This document shows positions 1 through 6,375 of a stretch of DNA of 8,973 bases, one piece after another. The stretch comes from CAYTEO01 sp964436825 (GTDB taxonomy: Bacteria > Krumholzibacteriota > Krumholzibacteriia > LZORAL124-64-63): positions 1 through 8,973 of the forward strand of contig CAYTEO010000070.1 of the NCBI GenBank assembly GCA_964436825.1, written 5' to 3'. The notes below the pieces were generated by a model that was given only the letters and a program-made list of their open reading frames with translations, did no database searches and was not told the origin of the DNA. Every line of letters starts with the position of its first letter. Positions within the stretch are counted from its first letter, which is position 1. A program made the position numbers and the translations under genes.

Positions 1-915
1 CCGCAGCGGCAGGTCGAAGCCGGCCCCCAGTACCAGGGCGCCGTCGCCGCCACCCTCGCCGAAGCGGCGCACGCCGACCGCCAGTTCCAGGTCGGGACTG
101 GCCGACGCCTCGGCCACGGCCAGCGCCGCCGCGCGGCGGCGGCGCTCCATCTCCCAGCGCTGCAGGTCCGGGTTCCGCTCCAGTCTCTCCATCAGCTCGT
201 CCAGGGACGGCAGGGGGGGCAGGGCCCCCAGGTCGCCGACGGCGACGAACGGCGGCGGGGCCGGGTCGCTCCACAGGGCCGCCAGGGCCGCCCTCGCCGC
301 CGCGCGATCGGCCTGCAGCCGGCGGACCTCCAGCCGGGCCCGTTCCAGGGCGATCCGCACCCGCGACAGCTCCAGCGGCATGGCCGCCCCGGCAGTGACC
401 TGCCGCGCCACGACCGTCGACTCGGCCGCCACCAGGCTCACCCGCTCGCGGGCGATCCCCTCCAGCTCCTGGACGACCAGCAGGTCCAGGAAGCGCGACA
501 CGGTCCGCCGCAACACGTCCAGCTCGAGGGCCCGCCGCACGACGTCGCCCATCTCCCGCTCGGCGGCGGCCAGGGCGACCCGCGCTCCCCGCTTGCCGCC
601 GCGCTCGAGGAGCTGGGCCAGCGAGAGGGTCACCTCCGCCGCGCCGGTGCCGCCGTAGGGACCGCTGCCGGCCACGTTCTCCACCTCGAGGGACAGGGTC
701 GGGTTGGGCCGCCGCCGGGCCTGGTCGACCAGGGCGCGCAGGGCGTCCAGCTTCACCCCCTCGGCCCGCAGGTCGGGGTTGTGCTGCAGGACCAGGCCGA
801 CGGCCGTGGCCAGGTCGAGGCTGTCCGGCGGTGTCGTCGTCCCGGCCCGGCCCGAGCCGGCCGCCGCCGCGGCGATCAGCACCAGGACGGGAATCCATCG
901 CTTGCTTCGAATCAT
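1..915 (-). CDS. CzcC-like TolC-family outer-membrane efflux protein (N-terminal 305 aa, 3' end off window)
   Basis: This gene is open from the ATG at 915 to the left edge, so only the N-terminal 305 codons are present; the family is usually 400-450 aa. The product begins MIRSKRWIPVLVLIAAAAAG, a clear export signal. The mature part has the TolC/OEP pattern: a conserved start region with HNPDLR (residues 45-50), RRRPNPTLSLEVEN (67-80), a GSGPYGG stretch (83-89), and QLLERGGKRGAR (101-112). It then continues as long Ala/Arg/Glu-rich helices. The EVEN...GGKR combination is typical of CzcC-type channels of heavy-metal RND pumps, more than of drug-efflux TolC. The role would be the outer-membrane exit duct of a tripartite Czc/Cus-type exporter; which metal cannot be told. 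An AGGAGG-type ribosome site lies 10-15 nt before the ATG. It is the last visible gene of the leftward operon, 99 nt after the small Cys protein. Adaptor and pump genes are expected beyond position 1 (inference). Confidence 0.88.
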   Translation of the reverse strand, partial: MIRSKRWIPVLVLIAAAAAGSGRAGTTTPPDSLDLATAVGLVLQHNPDLRAEGVKLDALRALVDQARRRPNPTLSLEVENVAGSGPYGGTGAAEVTLSLAQLLERGGKRGARVALAAAEREMGDVVRRALELDVLRRTVSRFLDLLVVQELEGIARERVSLVAAESTVVARQVTAGAAMPLELSRVRIALERARLEVRRLQADRAAARAALAALWSDPAPPPFVAVGDLGALPPLPSLDELMERLERNPDLQRWEMERRRRAAALAVAEASASPDLELAVGVRRFGEGGGDGALVLGAGFDLPLR

Positions 916-952
916 CTGGGGCTTCCTCCTCACGGGGGACACCGGTTCATCC

Positions 953-985
953 CCCGCCGCGGGCGACGGACGGTCGCGCGGCGGG
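953..985 (-). other. Intercistronic GC hairpin before the CzcC-like gene
   Basis: CCCGCCGCG (953-961) is perfectly complementary to CGCGGCGGG (977-985), giving a 9-bp stem with a 15-nt loop. It sits in the 99-nt spacer between the 108-aa gene and the channel gene. No T-run follows it in the direction of transcription, so it does not look like an intrinsic terminator. A role in RNA stability or processing is possible. The composition is so GC-rich that a chance stem cannot be excluded. Confidence 0.3.
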
Positions 986-1014
986 AGCGGGCTTGGACCA
1001 GGCAGCCGTGAGGA

Positions 1015-1341
1015 TCAGCAGAGCAGGGGCGGAGCGGGCGGCGCGAGCGCCTCGACGCTCACCTCGGCGGTGCCCGCGGGGACCCGGACACCGATGTCCT
1101 CCGTCAGGGGAAGGGGCAGGGGCGTGACCGCGGCGTACCGGGGGAGATCGTCCATGCCGTGGTCAACGGTCGCCTGCCGCTGGAGTACCTGGCAGGGATC
1201 GCCGGGGCAGTCGGTCTCGTGGGAACAGGTCTCCCCCCCGTCCAGGGGGCAGTCGTGGACGACCACGCCCGCGGGGCAGAGGGCGCCCGCGCCGGCGAGA
1301 GCGAGGTAGACCAGCAGCAGCAGTGGAGCGAACCGGTTCAT
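1015..1341 (-). CDS. Small secreted Cys-containing protein (108 aa), unknown function
   Basis: The product starts MNRFAPLLLLVYLALAGAGA, a signal peptide likely cut near residue 20-21. The mature chain has six cysteines (C22, C31, C39, C45, C50, C108). C31-C50 form a cluster with histidines: HDCPLDGGETCSHETDC followed by PGDPC. The second half is Pro/Val-rich without cysteines until the final residue. C22 is not preceded by a good lipobox (Ala-Leu-Cys), so a lipoprotein is unlikely. The start is supported by a GAGGGGACG ribosome site directly before the ATG. Small secreted Cys-rich proteins of this kind are, as I recall, sometimes found next to czcC genes, but I do not recognise a named family. 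Its place between an outer-membrane protein and a CzcC-like channel suggests a periplasmic role in metal handling. Cysteine ligands or disulfides are both possible; this is inference only. Confidence 0.7.
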   Translation of the reverse strand: MNRFAPLLLLVYLALAGAGALCPAGVVVHDCPLDGGETCSHETDCPGDPCQVLQRQATVDHGMDDLPRYAAVTPLPLPLTEDIGVRVPAGTAEVSVEALAPPAPPLLC

Positions 1342-1358
1342 CGTCCCCTCATCCTACA

Positions 1359-1391
1359 CGCGGGACCGCCCCGGGACAAGCCGGTCCCGCG
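1359..1391 (-). other. Intercistronic GC hairpin after the beta-barrel gene
   Basis: CGCGGGACCG (1359-1368) pairs perfectly with CGGTCCCGCG (1382-1391): a 10-bp stem with a 13-nt loop, starting 5 nt after the stop codon of the 372-aa gene. On the transcribed strand it is followed by TGTAGGATGAGG, not by a T-tract. It is therefore either a weak or Rho-assisted terminator or attenuator, or a 3'-end stabiliser of an upstream segment of the operon mRNA. Confidence 0.4.
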
Positions 1392-1396
1392 CGGGA

Positions 1397-2515
1397 TCAC
1401 CAGTTCCAGCTCAGGGAGGAGAAGACCTGCAGACCGCTGAAGTCGTAGTAGCTCAGCGTCGAGGACTGGTCCCGCCAGCCAGCCGTGACGACCAGGTTCG
1501 GCGCCCGGCCCGTGCGGCCGAGTCGCTTCTCCAGGCTGGCGTAGAGGCGGACGATGTCGTCCTGCCGCGTGGCGGTGCCGTCGGTGGAGGCGAACTGCAG
1601 CGGCCCGTAGTCGTCGCTGGCCACGACGCCGCCGATCCGCAGCCAGGCCGGCCACGCCAGCAGGAACTTCAGCGACCCCTCCAGGACGTATCCCTCGCTG
1701 GCGTAGCGATCCAGCAGCGGGCTGTCGTAGAGGTCGGCCCCCACGACGTAGGGGAACGTGGAGAGACTCCAGCGCCCCGTCCAGCCCAGGCGCAGACCCG
1801 TCCGTGCGCCGAGGCTCCTGGTCAGCACGACGCCCGTGGAGGCCTGGGAGGTCGACGGCTGGTCCCTGGTCTCCCAGACCAACTTGGCCAGGGGATCGTC
1901 GTAGACCTTCCCGCCCAGCGAGGTCGAGAGCATCAGGCTCGTCCCGGATGCCCAGAACTTCTGCAGCGAGGTCCCGACCACACCCTCCAGGTAGCTCTCC
2001 TCGGGCAGGTCGTCGTAGCGGCGCGACCGGCCCGTCAGGTACCCCCGCCACAGCAGGCTGCCGGTGAGGTAGCGTTTCAGCGAGAGGTAGCCCGTCGTCT
2101 CGGTGTAATCGTAGAAGGAGTAGATGTCCTCCTGGATGCGGCGGCCCACCTGCAGACCGGCGGCCGTCACGGCGCGCGAGGCGGGATCGGTCCGCCACCA
2201 CTCCAGGCCCATGGCGTGGCGCTGGAAACCCAGGCCGACATCGTTGCCGAAGGTGGTCAGCGTCCCCTCGTAGCCCAGCTTCCAGGTTCCCTGGTCGGCG
2301 GGCAGCAGCAGCGACAGGGCCAGGTCGCCGGACAGGAAGCCGGCCGACTCCTCGGTGGAGACACCGAGGGGGTGGTCCACGTATCCGCTCCCGACGGAGA
2401 AACGACCGTCGAACTCTTCCGCAGAGACCGGTGTCCAGACAGCAAGGACCGCGGCGATCAGGGCCGCGGCGACCAACGGCAGGGATCCCAGGTGGGATTG
2501 CCAGGATCTCATCAT
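1397..2515 (-). CDS. Predicted outer-membrane beta-barrel protein (372 aa), unknown function
   Basis: The chosen start is the first of two adjacent ATGs (2515 and 2512), placed 4-8 nt after a GAGAGGGGA ribosome site. The frame stays open further upstream, but only through the spacer and the neighbouring gene. Residues 1-32 form a long signal peptide (SLPLVAAALIAAVLAVWTPVSA) with a likely cut before EEFDGRF. The rest alternates short hydrophobic/aromatic and polar stretches: for example FSVGSGYVDH, LALSLLLP, WKLGYEGTLTTFG, TGVVLTRSLG, TGLRLGWTGRWSLST. It ends in aromatic residues, FSSLSWNW, as outer-membrane barrels often do. Many Tyr/Trp residues and repeated SLG/GLR turns fit a barrel of about 14-18 strands. 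I recognise no named family. It lies second in the sigma-54 operon, before the Cys protein and the CzcC-like channel, so it may be an envelope component of the same metal response (inference). A periplasmic beta-rich protein is the alternative. Confidence 0.75.
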   Translation of the reverse strand: MMRSWQSHLGSLPLVAAALIAAVLAVWTPVSAEEFDGRFSVGSGYVDHPLGVSTEESAGFLSGDLALSLLLPADQGTWKLGYEGTLTTFGNDVGLGFQRHAMGLEWWRTDPASRAVTAAGLQVGRRIQEDIYSFYDYTETTGYLSLKRYLTGSLLWRGYLTGRSRRYDDLPEESYLEGVVGTSLQKFWASGTSLMLSTSLGGKVYDDPLAKLVWETRDQPSTSQASTGVVLTRSLGARTGLRLGWTGRWSLSTFPYVVGADLYDSPLLDRYASEGYVLEGSLKFLLAWPAWLRIGGVVASDDYGPLQFASTDGTATRQDDIVRLYASLEKRLGRTGRAPNLVVTAGWRDQSSTLSYYDFSGLQVFSSLSWNW

Positions 2516-2537
2516 CGTTCCCCTCTCATGGCTGGGC

Positions 2538-2561
2538 GGGGGGGCCGCTGCCGGCCCCCCC
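2538..2561 (-). other. Strong 10-bp GC tetraloop hairpin between the first two operon genes
   Basis: GGGGGGGCCG (2538-2547) is perfectly complementary to CGGCCCCCCC (2552-2561) with a 4-nt loop. It is the strongest hairpin I see in the window. It lies between the stop of the Met/His-rich gene (2581) and the start of the beta-barrel gene (2515). The following bases on the transcribed strand (GCCCAGCC) contain no T-run. It could partly stop transcription, or protect the 3' end of the short first message and so raise expression of the secreted first gene over the downstream membrane genes (inference). Confidence 0.5.
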
Positions 2562-2580
2562 ATCACGAGGTGCCCGTCCG

Positions 2581-3072
2581 TCAGTGGTGACCGCCGCCGT
2601 GCATGTCGCCGCGGTGGTCCATCCAGCCGGTACCGGGCTGGCCGACGCCCTCGTGGTCGCCGGTTCCCGTGCCGGGGCCGAAGCCCATCATGCCACCGCC
2701 GGGGCCCATGCCGATCATGCCGGCGTGGTCCCCGTCGCCCATGTGCTGCGCCATGTGGCTCCACTCGCTGTTGGCCATCTCGCTGCCGAAGCAGTACTGC
2801 GCGGCCATGGGGCCGTAGCCGTACGGACCGGCCCGGAACTGGTGCTGGTGGCCGGTGCCGTCCGCGGGCGGCTGCCAGTCGGGATCCATGCCGTTGGGGA
2901 TCCCGTCGCCGTCGTCGTCCGGCGCCAGGTCGTTGAACCCGTCACCGTTCTCGTCGATGAAGCGACAGACGCCGTGGCCAGGGGCCTGGGGATCATCCTG
3001 GACCTGGGCGAGGACCGTGACCGCAGCCAGCAGCAGGGTCAGCATCGTGACCAGGATCGCCGTCTTGTTCAT
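2581..3072 (-). CDS. Secreted TSP3/EF-hand-like protein with Met/His-rich tail (163 aa), putative periplasmic metal binder
   Basis: This is the first gene after the sigma-54 promoter. Two ATGs are possible (3078, 3072). The AGGAGG site lies 8 nt before the 3072 ATG but only 2 nt before the other, so 3072 is chosen. Residues 1-22 (MNKTAILVTMLTLLLAAVTV, then LA) are a signal peptide. Residues 40-65 carry two Asp-rich loops, DENGDGFND and DDDGDGIPNG, followed by MDPDW. These resemble the calcium-binding loops of thrombospondin type 3 repeats. The tail, about residues 105-163, is rich in Met, His and Gly: HMAQHMGDGDHAGMIGMG, GGGMMGFG, MDHRGDMHGGGHH. Two cysteines (C36, C94) could form a disulfide. 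Met/His-rich exported segments are typical of Cu/Ag- or Zn-binding periplasmic proteins. By position and regulation it is analogous to ZraP, without visible homology to it. The metal and the function are inferred. The family is not named by me. Confidence 0.75.
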   Translation of the reverse strand: MNKTAILVTMLTLLLAAVTVLAQVQDDPQAPGHGVCRFIDENGDGFNDLAPDDDGDGIPNGMDPDWQPPADGTGHQHQFRAGPYGYGPMAAQYCFGSEMANSEWSHMAQHMGDGDHAGMIGMGPGGGMMGFGPGTGTGDHEGVGQPGTGWMDHRGDMHGGGHH

Positions 3073-3122
3073 CGTCATCTCCTCCTGGAAGGGCATCGTT
3101 GCGCGTGATCCACCACCGGCCA

Positions 3123-3138
3123 TGCAAGAGACGAGCCA
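3123..3138 (-). promoter_or_regulatory. Sigma-54 (-24/-12) promoter of the leftward efflux operon
   Basis: On the minus strand the sequence reads TGGCTCG-N4-TTGC followed by A. The invariant GG (3137-3136) and GC (3125-3124) are separated by exactly 10 nt, as sigma-54 requires. Against the consensus TGGCACG-N4-TTGC only one base differs. The transcription start would fall near 3112, leaving a leader of about 40 nt to the ATG at 3072. The gene immediately upstream encodes a sigma-54 activator, which strengthens the call. Confidence 0.8.
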
Positions 3139-3220
3139 CAGTCACCCGACAGGATCGAGAAGTGTAACGTGTTCTTGGACAACGCGATGCCGTGGCCGGG
3201 CGCTGTCCCCGCAGGTCCAC

Positions 3221-3236
3221 TCGCAGAGATATGCGC
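3221..3236. promoter_or_regulatory. Candidate upstream activator site, promoter-proximal copy
   Basis: TCGCAGAGATATGCGC is an imperfect palindrome of two TCGCA/TGCG arms. It shares TCGCAG and TGCG in the same register with the second site at 3253-3268. Its centre lies about 116 bp upstream of the predicted sigma-54 transcription start, a usual distance for enhancer sites of NtrC-type activators. The regulator encoded next door is the obvious candidate to bind it (inference). Confidence 0.6.
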
Positions 3237-3252
3237 CCGTATTCGCAAGCGG

Positions 3253-3268
3253 TCGCAGGTTCCTGCGA
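3253..3268. promoter_or_regulatory. Candidate upstream activator site, distal copy (perfect palindrome)
   Basis: TCGCAGGTTCCTGCGA is a perfect 7-2-7 inverted repeat. Its centre is exactly 32 bp (about three helical turns) from the centre of the proximal copy, so both would face the same side of the DNA. It ends 5 bp beyond the stop codon of the response-regulator gene and is centred about 148 bp upstream of the predicted sigma-54 start. A further TTCGCA half-site (3242-3247) lies between the two copies. Confidence 0.68.
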
Positions 3269-3273
3269 ATCCA

Positions 3274-4656
3274 TCATTCCCGGGTCTCTTCCTGTCTCCA
3301 CTTGGCCAGCTTGTAGCGCAGGCCGCTCTCGGTCAGGCCCAGGTGGCGGGCCGTGGCGCTCTGGTTGCCGTCGAAGCGGGCCAGGGTCCGCTCGATGATG
3401 GAGCACTCCAGCCGTTCCAGGAAACCGGGCAGATCTCCCTCGTAGTCCCCAGCCGCCGGCTCGGCGCCGCCGTCGCCGCGACGGTGCACGACCGCCGCCG
3501 GCAGGTCGTCGGTGTGGATGACCTCGCCACGACACATGACCACGGCCTGCTCGATGATGTTCTCCAGCTCCCGGACGTTGCCGCGGTAGTCGTGCTTCAG
3601 CAGGGCGTCCATCGCCTCGCGGCTGACCATCCGGGCGGGACGGCCGTAGCGCTCGGCGTAGCGGCGCAGGAAGTGTTCCACCAGGACCGGGATGTCCTCG
3701 CGCCTCTCGCGCAGCGGCGGCAGGCGCAGCTCCACCACGTCCAGGCGGTAGTAGAGGTCCTCCCGGAAGGAGCCCTCGTCGATCAGGGCGCGCAGGTCGC
3801 GGTGGGTGGCGGCGATGACCCGCACGTCCGCCGTCTCGACCCGCTCCCCCCCCACCGGGGTGTACTCCCGCTCCTGGAGGAAGCGCAGCAGCTTGACCTG
3901 GACCGGCAGCGGCACGTCGCCGATCTCGTCCAGGAAGAGGGTCCCGCCGGCCGCCTGGGCGATCCGCCCGCGGTGGTCCCGGTCCGCTCCGGTGAACGCC
4001 CCCTTGACGTAGCCGAACAGCTCGCTCTCCAGCAGCGTCTCCGGCAGGGCGGCGCAGTTGACCGCCACGAAGGGCCCCGCCGCGCGGCCGCTCAGGTCGT
4101 GGATCGTGCGGGCCAGCAGCTCCTTGCCGGTCCCGCTCTCGCCCTGGATCAGGACGGTGGCGTCGGTCTCGGCGGCCCGCGCCGCCCGGGCCAGCACCTC
4201 CCGCAGCGCCGGCGCGTCGCCCAGCAGGCGAAACTCGCGGTGGCTCTCCTGCAGCCGCCGGCGCAGGGCGCGGTTCTCGCGCACCAGGTCGCGGTGGGAC
4301 AGCAGGCGGCGGACCAGCAGCTCCAGGTGGTCCAGGTCGACCGGCTTGGTCAGGAAGTCGGCCGCCCCGGCGCGCATGGCATCGACGGCCCCCTCGACCG
4401 AGCCGTAGGCCGTCACGACGACGACCTCGACGTCCGGCTGCAGCTCCTTGACGCGGCGGACGACGTCGAGGCCCGACAGGTCGGGCATCCGCAGGTCGGT
4501 GATGACCAGATCGACGGCATGGTCGGCGACGAGCTGCAGGACCTTCTGCCCGCCGTCGGCCTCGTGGACCGTGTGGCCCCACTCGCGCAGGACCGAGGCC
4601 ACCGTCTCGCGCTGCACCTGCTCGTCGTCGGCCACGACGATGACGCCGTCAAGCAT
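3274..4656 (-). CDS. Sigma-54-activating response regulator, NtrC/ZraR type (460 aa)
   Basis: This cytoplasmic transcription activator shows all three expected domains. Receiver domain: acidic D10/D11, phospho-acceptor D54 in DLVITDLRMPD, T82, and K104 in FLTKPVD. AAA+ domain: Walker A GESGTGKE (172-179), sigma-54-contacting GAFTGA (219-224), Walker B GGTLFLDEIGD (237-247), RLDVVELRLPPLRER (304-318), and the sensor-2 region with GNVREL (359-364). C-terminal Fis-type helix-turn-helix: NQSATARHLGLTESGLRYKL (431-450). Length and motifs are those of a complete, active member. The ATG at 4656 follows an AGGAGG site by 5 nt, and the gene overlaps the histidine-kinase gene by 8 nt, so translation is probably coupled. 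The kinase is the likely phosphodonor. The sigma-54 promoter with paired palindromes directly downstream makes the adjacent efflux operon the likely target (inference). ZraR is the closest functional comparison; orthology is not shown. Confidence 0.95.
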   Translation of the reverse strand: MLDGVIVVADDEQVQRETVASVLREWGHTVHEADGGQKVLQLVADHAVDLVITDLRMPDLSGLDVVRRVKELQPDVEVVVVTAYGSVEGAVDAMRAGAADFLTKPVDLDHLELLVRRLLSHRDLVRENRALRRRLQESHREFRLLGDAPALREVLARAARAAETDATVLIQGESGTGKELLARTIHDLSGRAAGPFVAVNCAALPETLLESELFGYVKGAFTGADRDHRGRIAQAAGGTLFLDEIGDVPLPVQVKLLRFLQEREYTPVGGERVETADVRVIAATHRDLRALIDEGSFREDLYYRLDVVELRLPPLRERREDIPVLVEHFLRRYAERYGRPARMVSREAMDALLKHDYRGNVRELENIIEQAVVMCRGEVIHTDDLPAAVVHRRGDGGAEPAAGDYEGDLPGFLERLECSIIERTLARFDGNQSATARHLGLTESGLRYKLAKWRQEETRE

Positions 4657-6373
4657 CCTCTCCTCCTCGCACGGGAATGGTCACCACGAAGCGCGCCCCG
4701 CCCGGCCCCTCCGGCTCCGGATCGGCCAGCTCGATCGACCCGCCCAGGGCGCCGGCCATCTGGGCCGTCAGGCTCAGGCCCAGACCGGTCCCGTCGGGCC
4801 GGGTCGTGAAGTAGAGATCGAAGATACGCTCGCGCAGCTCGGGCGGCACCCCGGGACCGTCGTCGGCCACCTCGACGACGTAGCGGTCGCCGACGGGACG
4901 GCCGGTCACGAGGATCAGCCCGCCGTCGTCCACCGCCTGGCAGGCGTTGCGCACCAGGTTGTCGACGATCTCGGTCAGCAGGTGCCGGTCGCAGACCAGC
5001 TCCGTGTCGGCGACGTCCAGCTCCAGGCGCGCCTCCTTGGCGCAGGCCGCGGCGGCGACCCGGGCCGCCTTGGCGACGACCTCGGCGGCGGACAGCGGCT
5101 CCCACTGCGGCGTGCGGGGCCGGGTGAACTGCAGGAACTGCTGGACGATCTGCTCGATGCGCCCGCTCTCGTCCCGGATGTGGGCCGCCCAGCGCCGCAC
5201 CTCCTCGTCCAGACCCTCGCGCCGTCCCAGCCGCTGGGCCAGCATGTGGATGCTGTTGAGGGGGTTGCGGATCTCGTGGGCCACACCCGAGGCCAGGGCG
5301 CCCATGGCCGTCAGCTTCTCGGCGCGCCGGGCGGCCGCCTCGCGGGCGGCGATCTCGCGGCGGGCGCGTGCGATCTCCCGCTGCAGGAGGGTCTGGCGCT
5401 GCCAGGCCAGCAACAGGCCGGCGCCCACGCCCAGCACCAGCAGCAGCAGGGCCGCCCGCCAGAAGGCGTCGCGGCGGACGGCGGCGCGGGTCTCGGCCAG
5501 CGCACGGGCGTCCATGCCGATCCGCAGCCACAGGGACGGGCGTCCGGGGATCTCCAGCCGGCGGGTCACCTCGAAGACGGGTCCGGTGTCTGTCACCAGT
5601 TCCCGGGCGGCCACGTCGGTCGTGCCGGTGGCCAGACCGGACAGGCGCGGATCGTCGACGGGACGGGGCAGGTCGGGGACCCGGGCCGAGGCGGCCAGGA
5701 TCCGCGTGCTGTCCTGGATGGCGGCGTAGCGGATGCCGTGTCCGGCCCCCAGGGTCTGGATGAGATGGCCCGGGCTGACGGTGGTCAGGGCGTGGCGCAG
5801 CTCGGCCACCGGGACGGCCACGACGACGGCGCCGCCGCTGGCGCGACGCGCCGCCGCGACCAGCCCCGCATCGCCCAGCGCGGCGGCGGAGCGGCCGGGC
5901 AGCACGAGCGTGCGGCGCCCGCCCGAGAGGATCGGTGCCAGGACGGCGGCCGGATCGCGCGGCGGCTGGAACGGGACCGTGTCCGGCAGCGACGAGGACT
6001 CCAGACGGCCGGAGCGATCGAACAGGAAGATCCGGTAAAGACCGTGGGTGGCCGCCATGGCCGGCAGGTCGGCAGCGCGCAGCCGCCCCAGCGAGTCCAG
6101 CTCGGCCAGCCAGAGGGCGTTGTCCAGCAGGCGGCGGCGGACCTCGCGGTCCCAGTGGGCATAGGTCTCCAGGCCGTGGCGGCTGCTCTCGGCCAGGATG
6201 TCGGCGACGGCCCGCGCCCGGGCGATCATCATCGCCTGGACGCGATCGTCACCGTGGCGGATGTCGCGCAGCGTGGAGACGACCAGGCCCGCGGCCACGG
6301 CCGCGACGGCGACGATCAGCAGCAGGACCTCACGGCGGCTGCGGGTTCCCGGTCTGGTCTGGCGGTCCGGCAT
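4649..6373 (-). CDS. Membrane sensor histidine kinase, ZraS/NtrB-like catalytic part (574 aa)
   Basis: The start at 6373 (MPDRQTRPGT) follows a GAGGTGA ribosome site. The frame is open much further upstream, but that stretch overlaps the TtcA-like gene. TM1 is about residues 15-33 (VLLLIVAVAAVAAGLVVS) and TM2 about 304-323 (FWRAALLLLVLGVGAGLLLA). They enclose a periplasmic domain of some 270 residues with no cysteine and only scattered histidines, perhaps of double-Cache type. I see no HAMP domain; an Arg/Ala/Glu-rich helix (325-355) leads directly to the H-box GVAHEIRNPLNSI with H366. The ATP-binding part has the N-box DNLVRNACQAV (471-481), G1 DDGPGVP (504-510), and GTGLGLS (528-534). It should autophosphorylate on H366 and pass phosphate to D54 of the regulator, whose gene overlaps by 8 nt. 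The signal is unknown. A metal signal is suggested only by the neighbouring operon. Confidence 0.93.
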   Translation of the reverse strand: MPDRQTRPGTRSRREVLLLIVAVAAVAAGLVVSTLRDIRHGDDRVQAMMIARARAVADILAESSRHGLETYAHWDREVRRRLLDNALWLAELDSLGRLRAADLPAMAATHGLYRIFLFDRSGRLESSSLPDTVPFQPPRDPAAVLAPILSGGRRTLVLPGRSAAALGDAGLVAAARRASGGAVVVAVPVAELRHALTTVSPGHLIQTLGAGHGIRYAAIQDSTRILAASARVPDLPRPVDDPRLSGLATGTTDVAARELVTDTGPVFEVTRRLEIPGRPSLWLRIGMDARALAETRAAVRRDAFWRAALLLLVLGVGAGLLLAWQRQTLLQREIARARREIAAREAAARRAEKLTAMGALASGVAHEIRNPLNSIHMLAQRLGRREGLDEEVRRWAAHIRDESGRIEQIVQQFLQFTRPRTPQWEPLSAAEVVAKAARVAAAACAKEARLELDVADTELVCDRHLLTEIVDNLVRNACQAVDDGGLILVTGRPVGDRYVVEVADDGPGVPPELRERIFDLYFTTRPDGTGLGLSLTAQMAGALGGSIELADPEPEGPGGARFVVTIPVRGGEDA

Positions 6374-6375
6374 GG

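Noticed and set aside
380..1440. Several plus-strand frames opposite the channel and the Cys protein
   Set aside because: Arg/Ser/Ala-rich products with no motif, antisense to genes with signal peptides and family patterns.
2516..2764. N-terminal extension of the beta-barrel protein upstream to 2764
   Set aside because: The extension is antisense-like Arg/Pro/Gly-rich sequence overlapping the preceding gene, while a signal peptide and ribosome site mark the start at 2515.
3073..3078. Earlier ATG (3078) as the start of the Met/His-rich protein
   Set aside because: The AGGAGG site would be only 2 nt away; the ATG at 3072 has the normal 8-nt spacing.
3241..3270. Terminator after the response-regulator gene
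   Set aside because: The inverted repeat could fold, but no T-run follows. The repeated 16-bp architecture and its distance from the sigma-54 promoter fit activator sites better.
2993..4582. Second minus-strand frame of over 500 codons overlapping the regulator
   Set aside because: Almost entirely Arg/Pro/Gly/Ala with no domain; it is a frame shadow of the response regulator.
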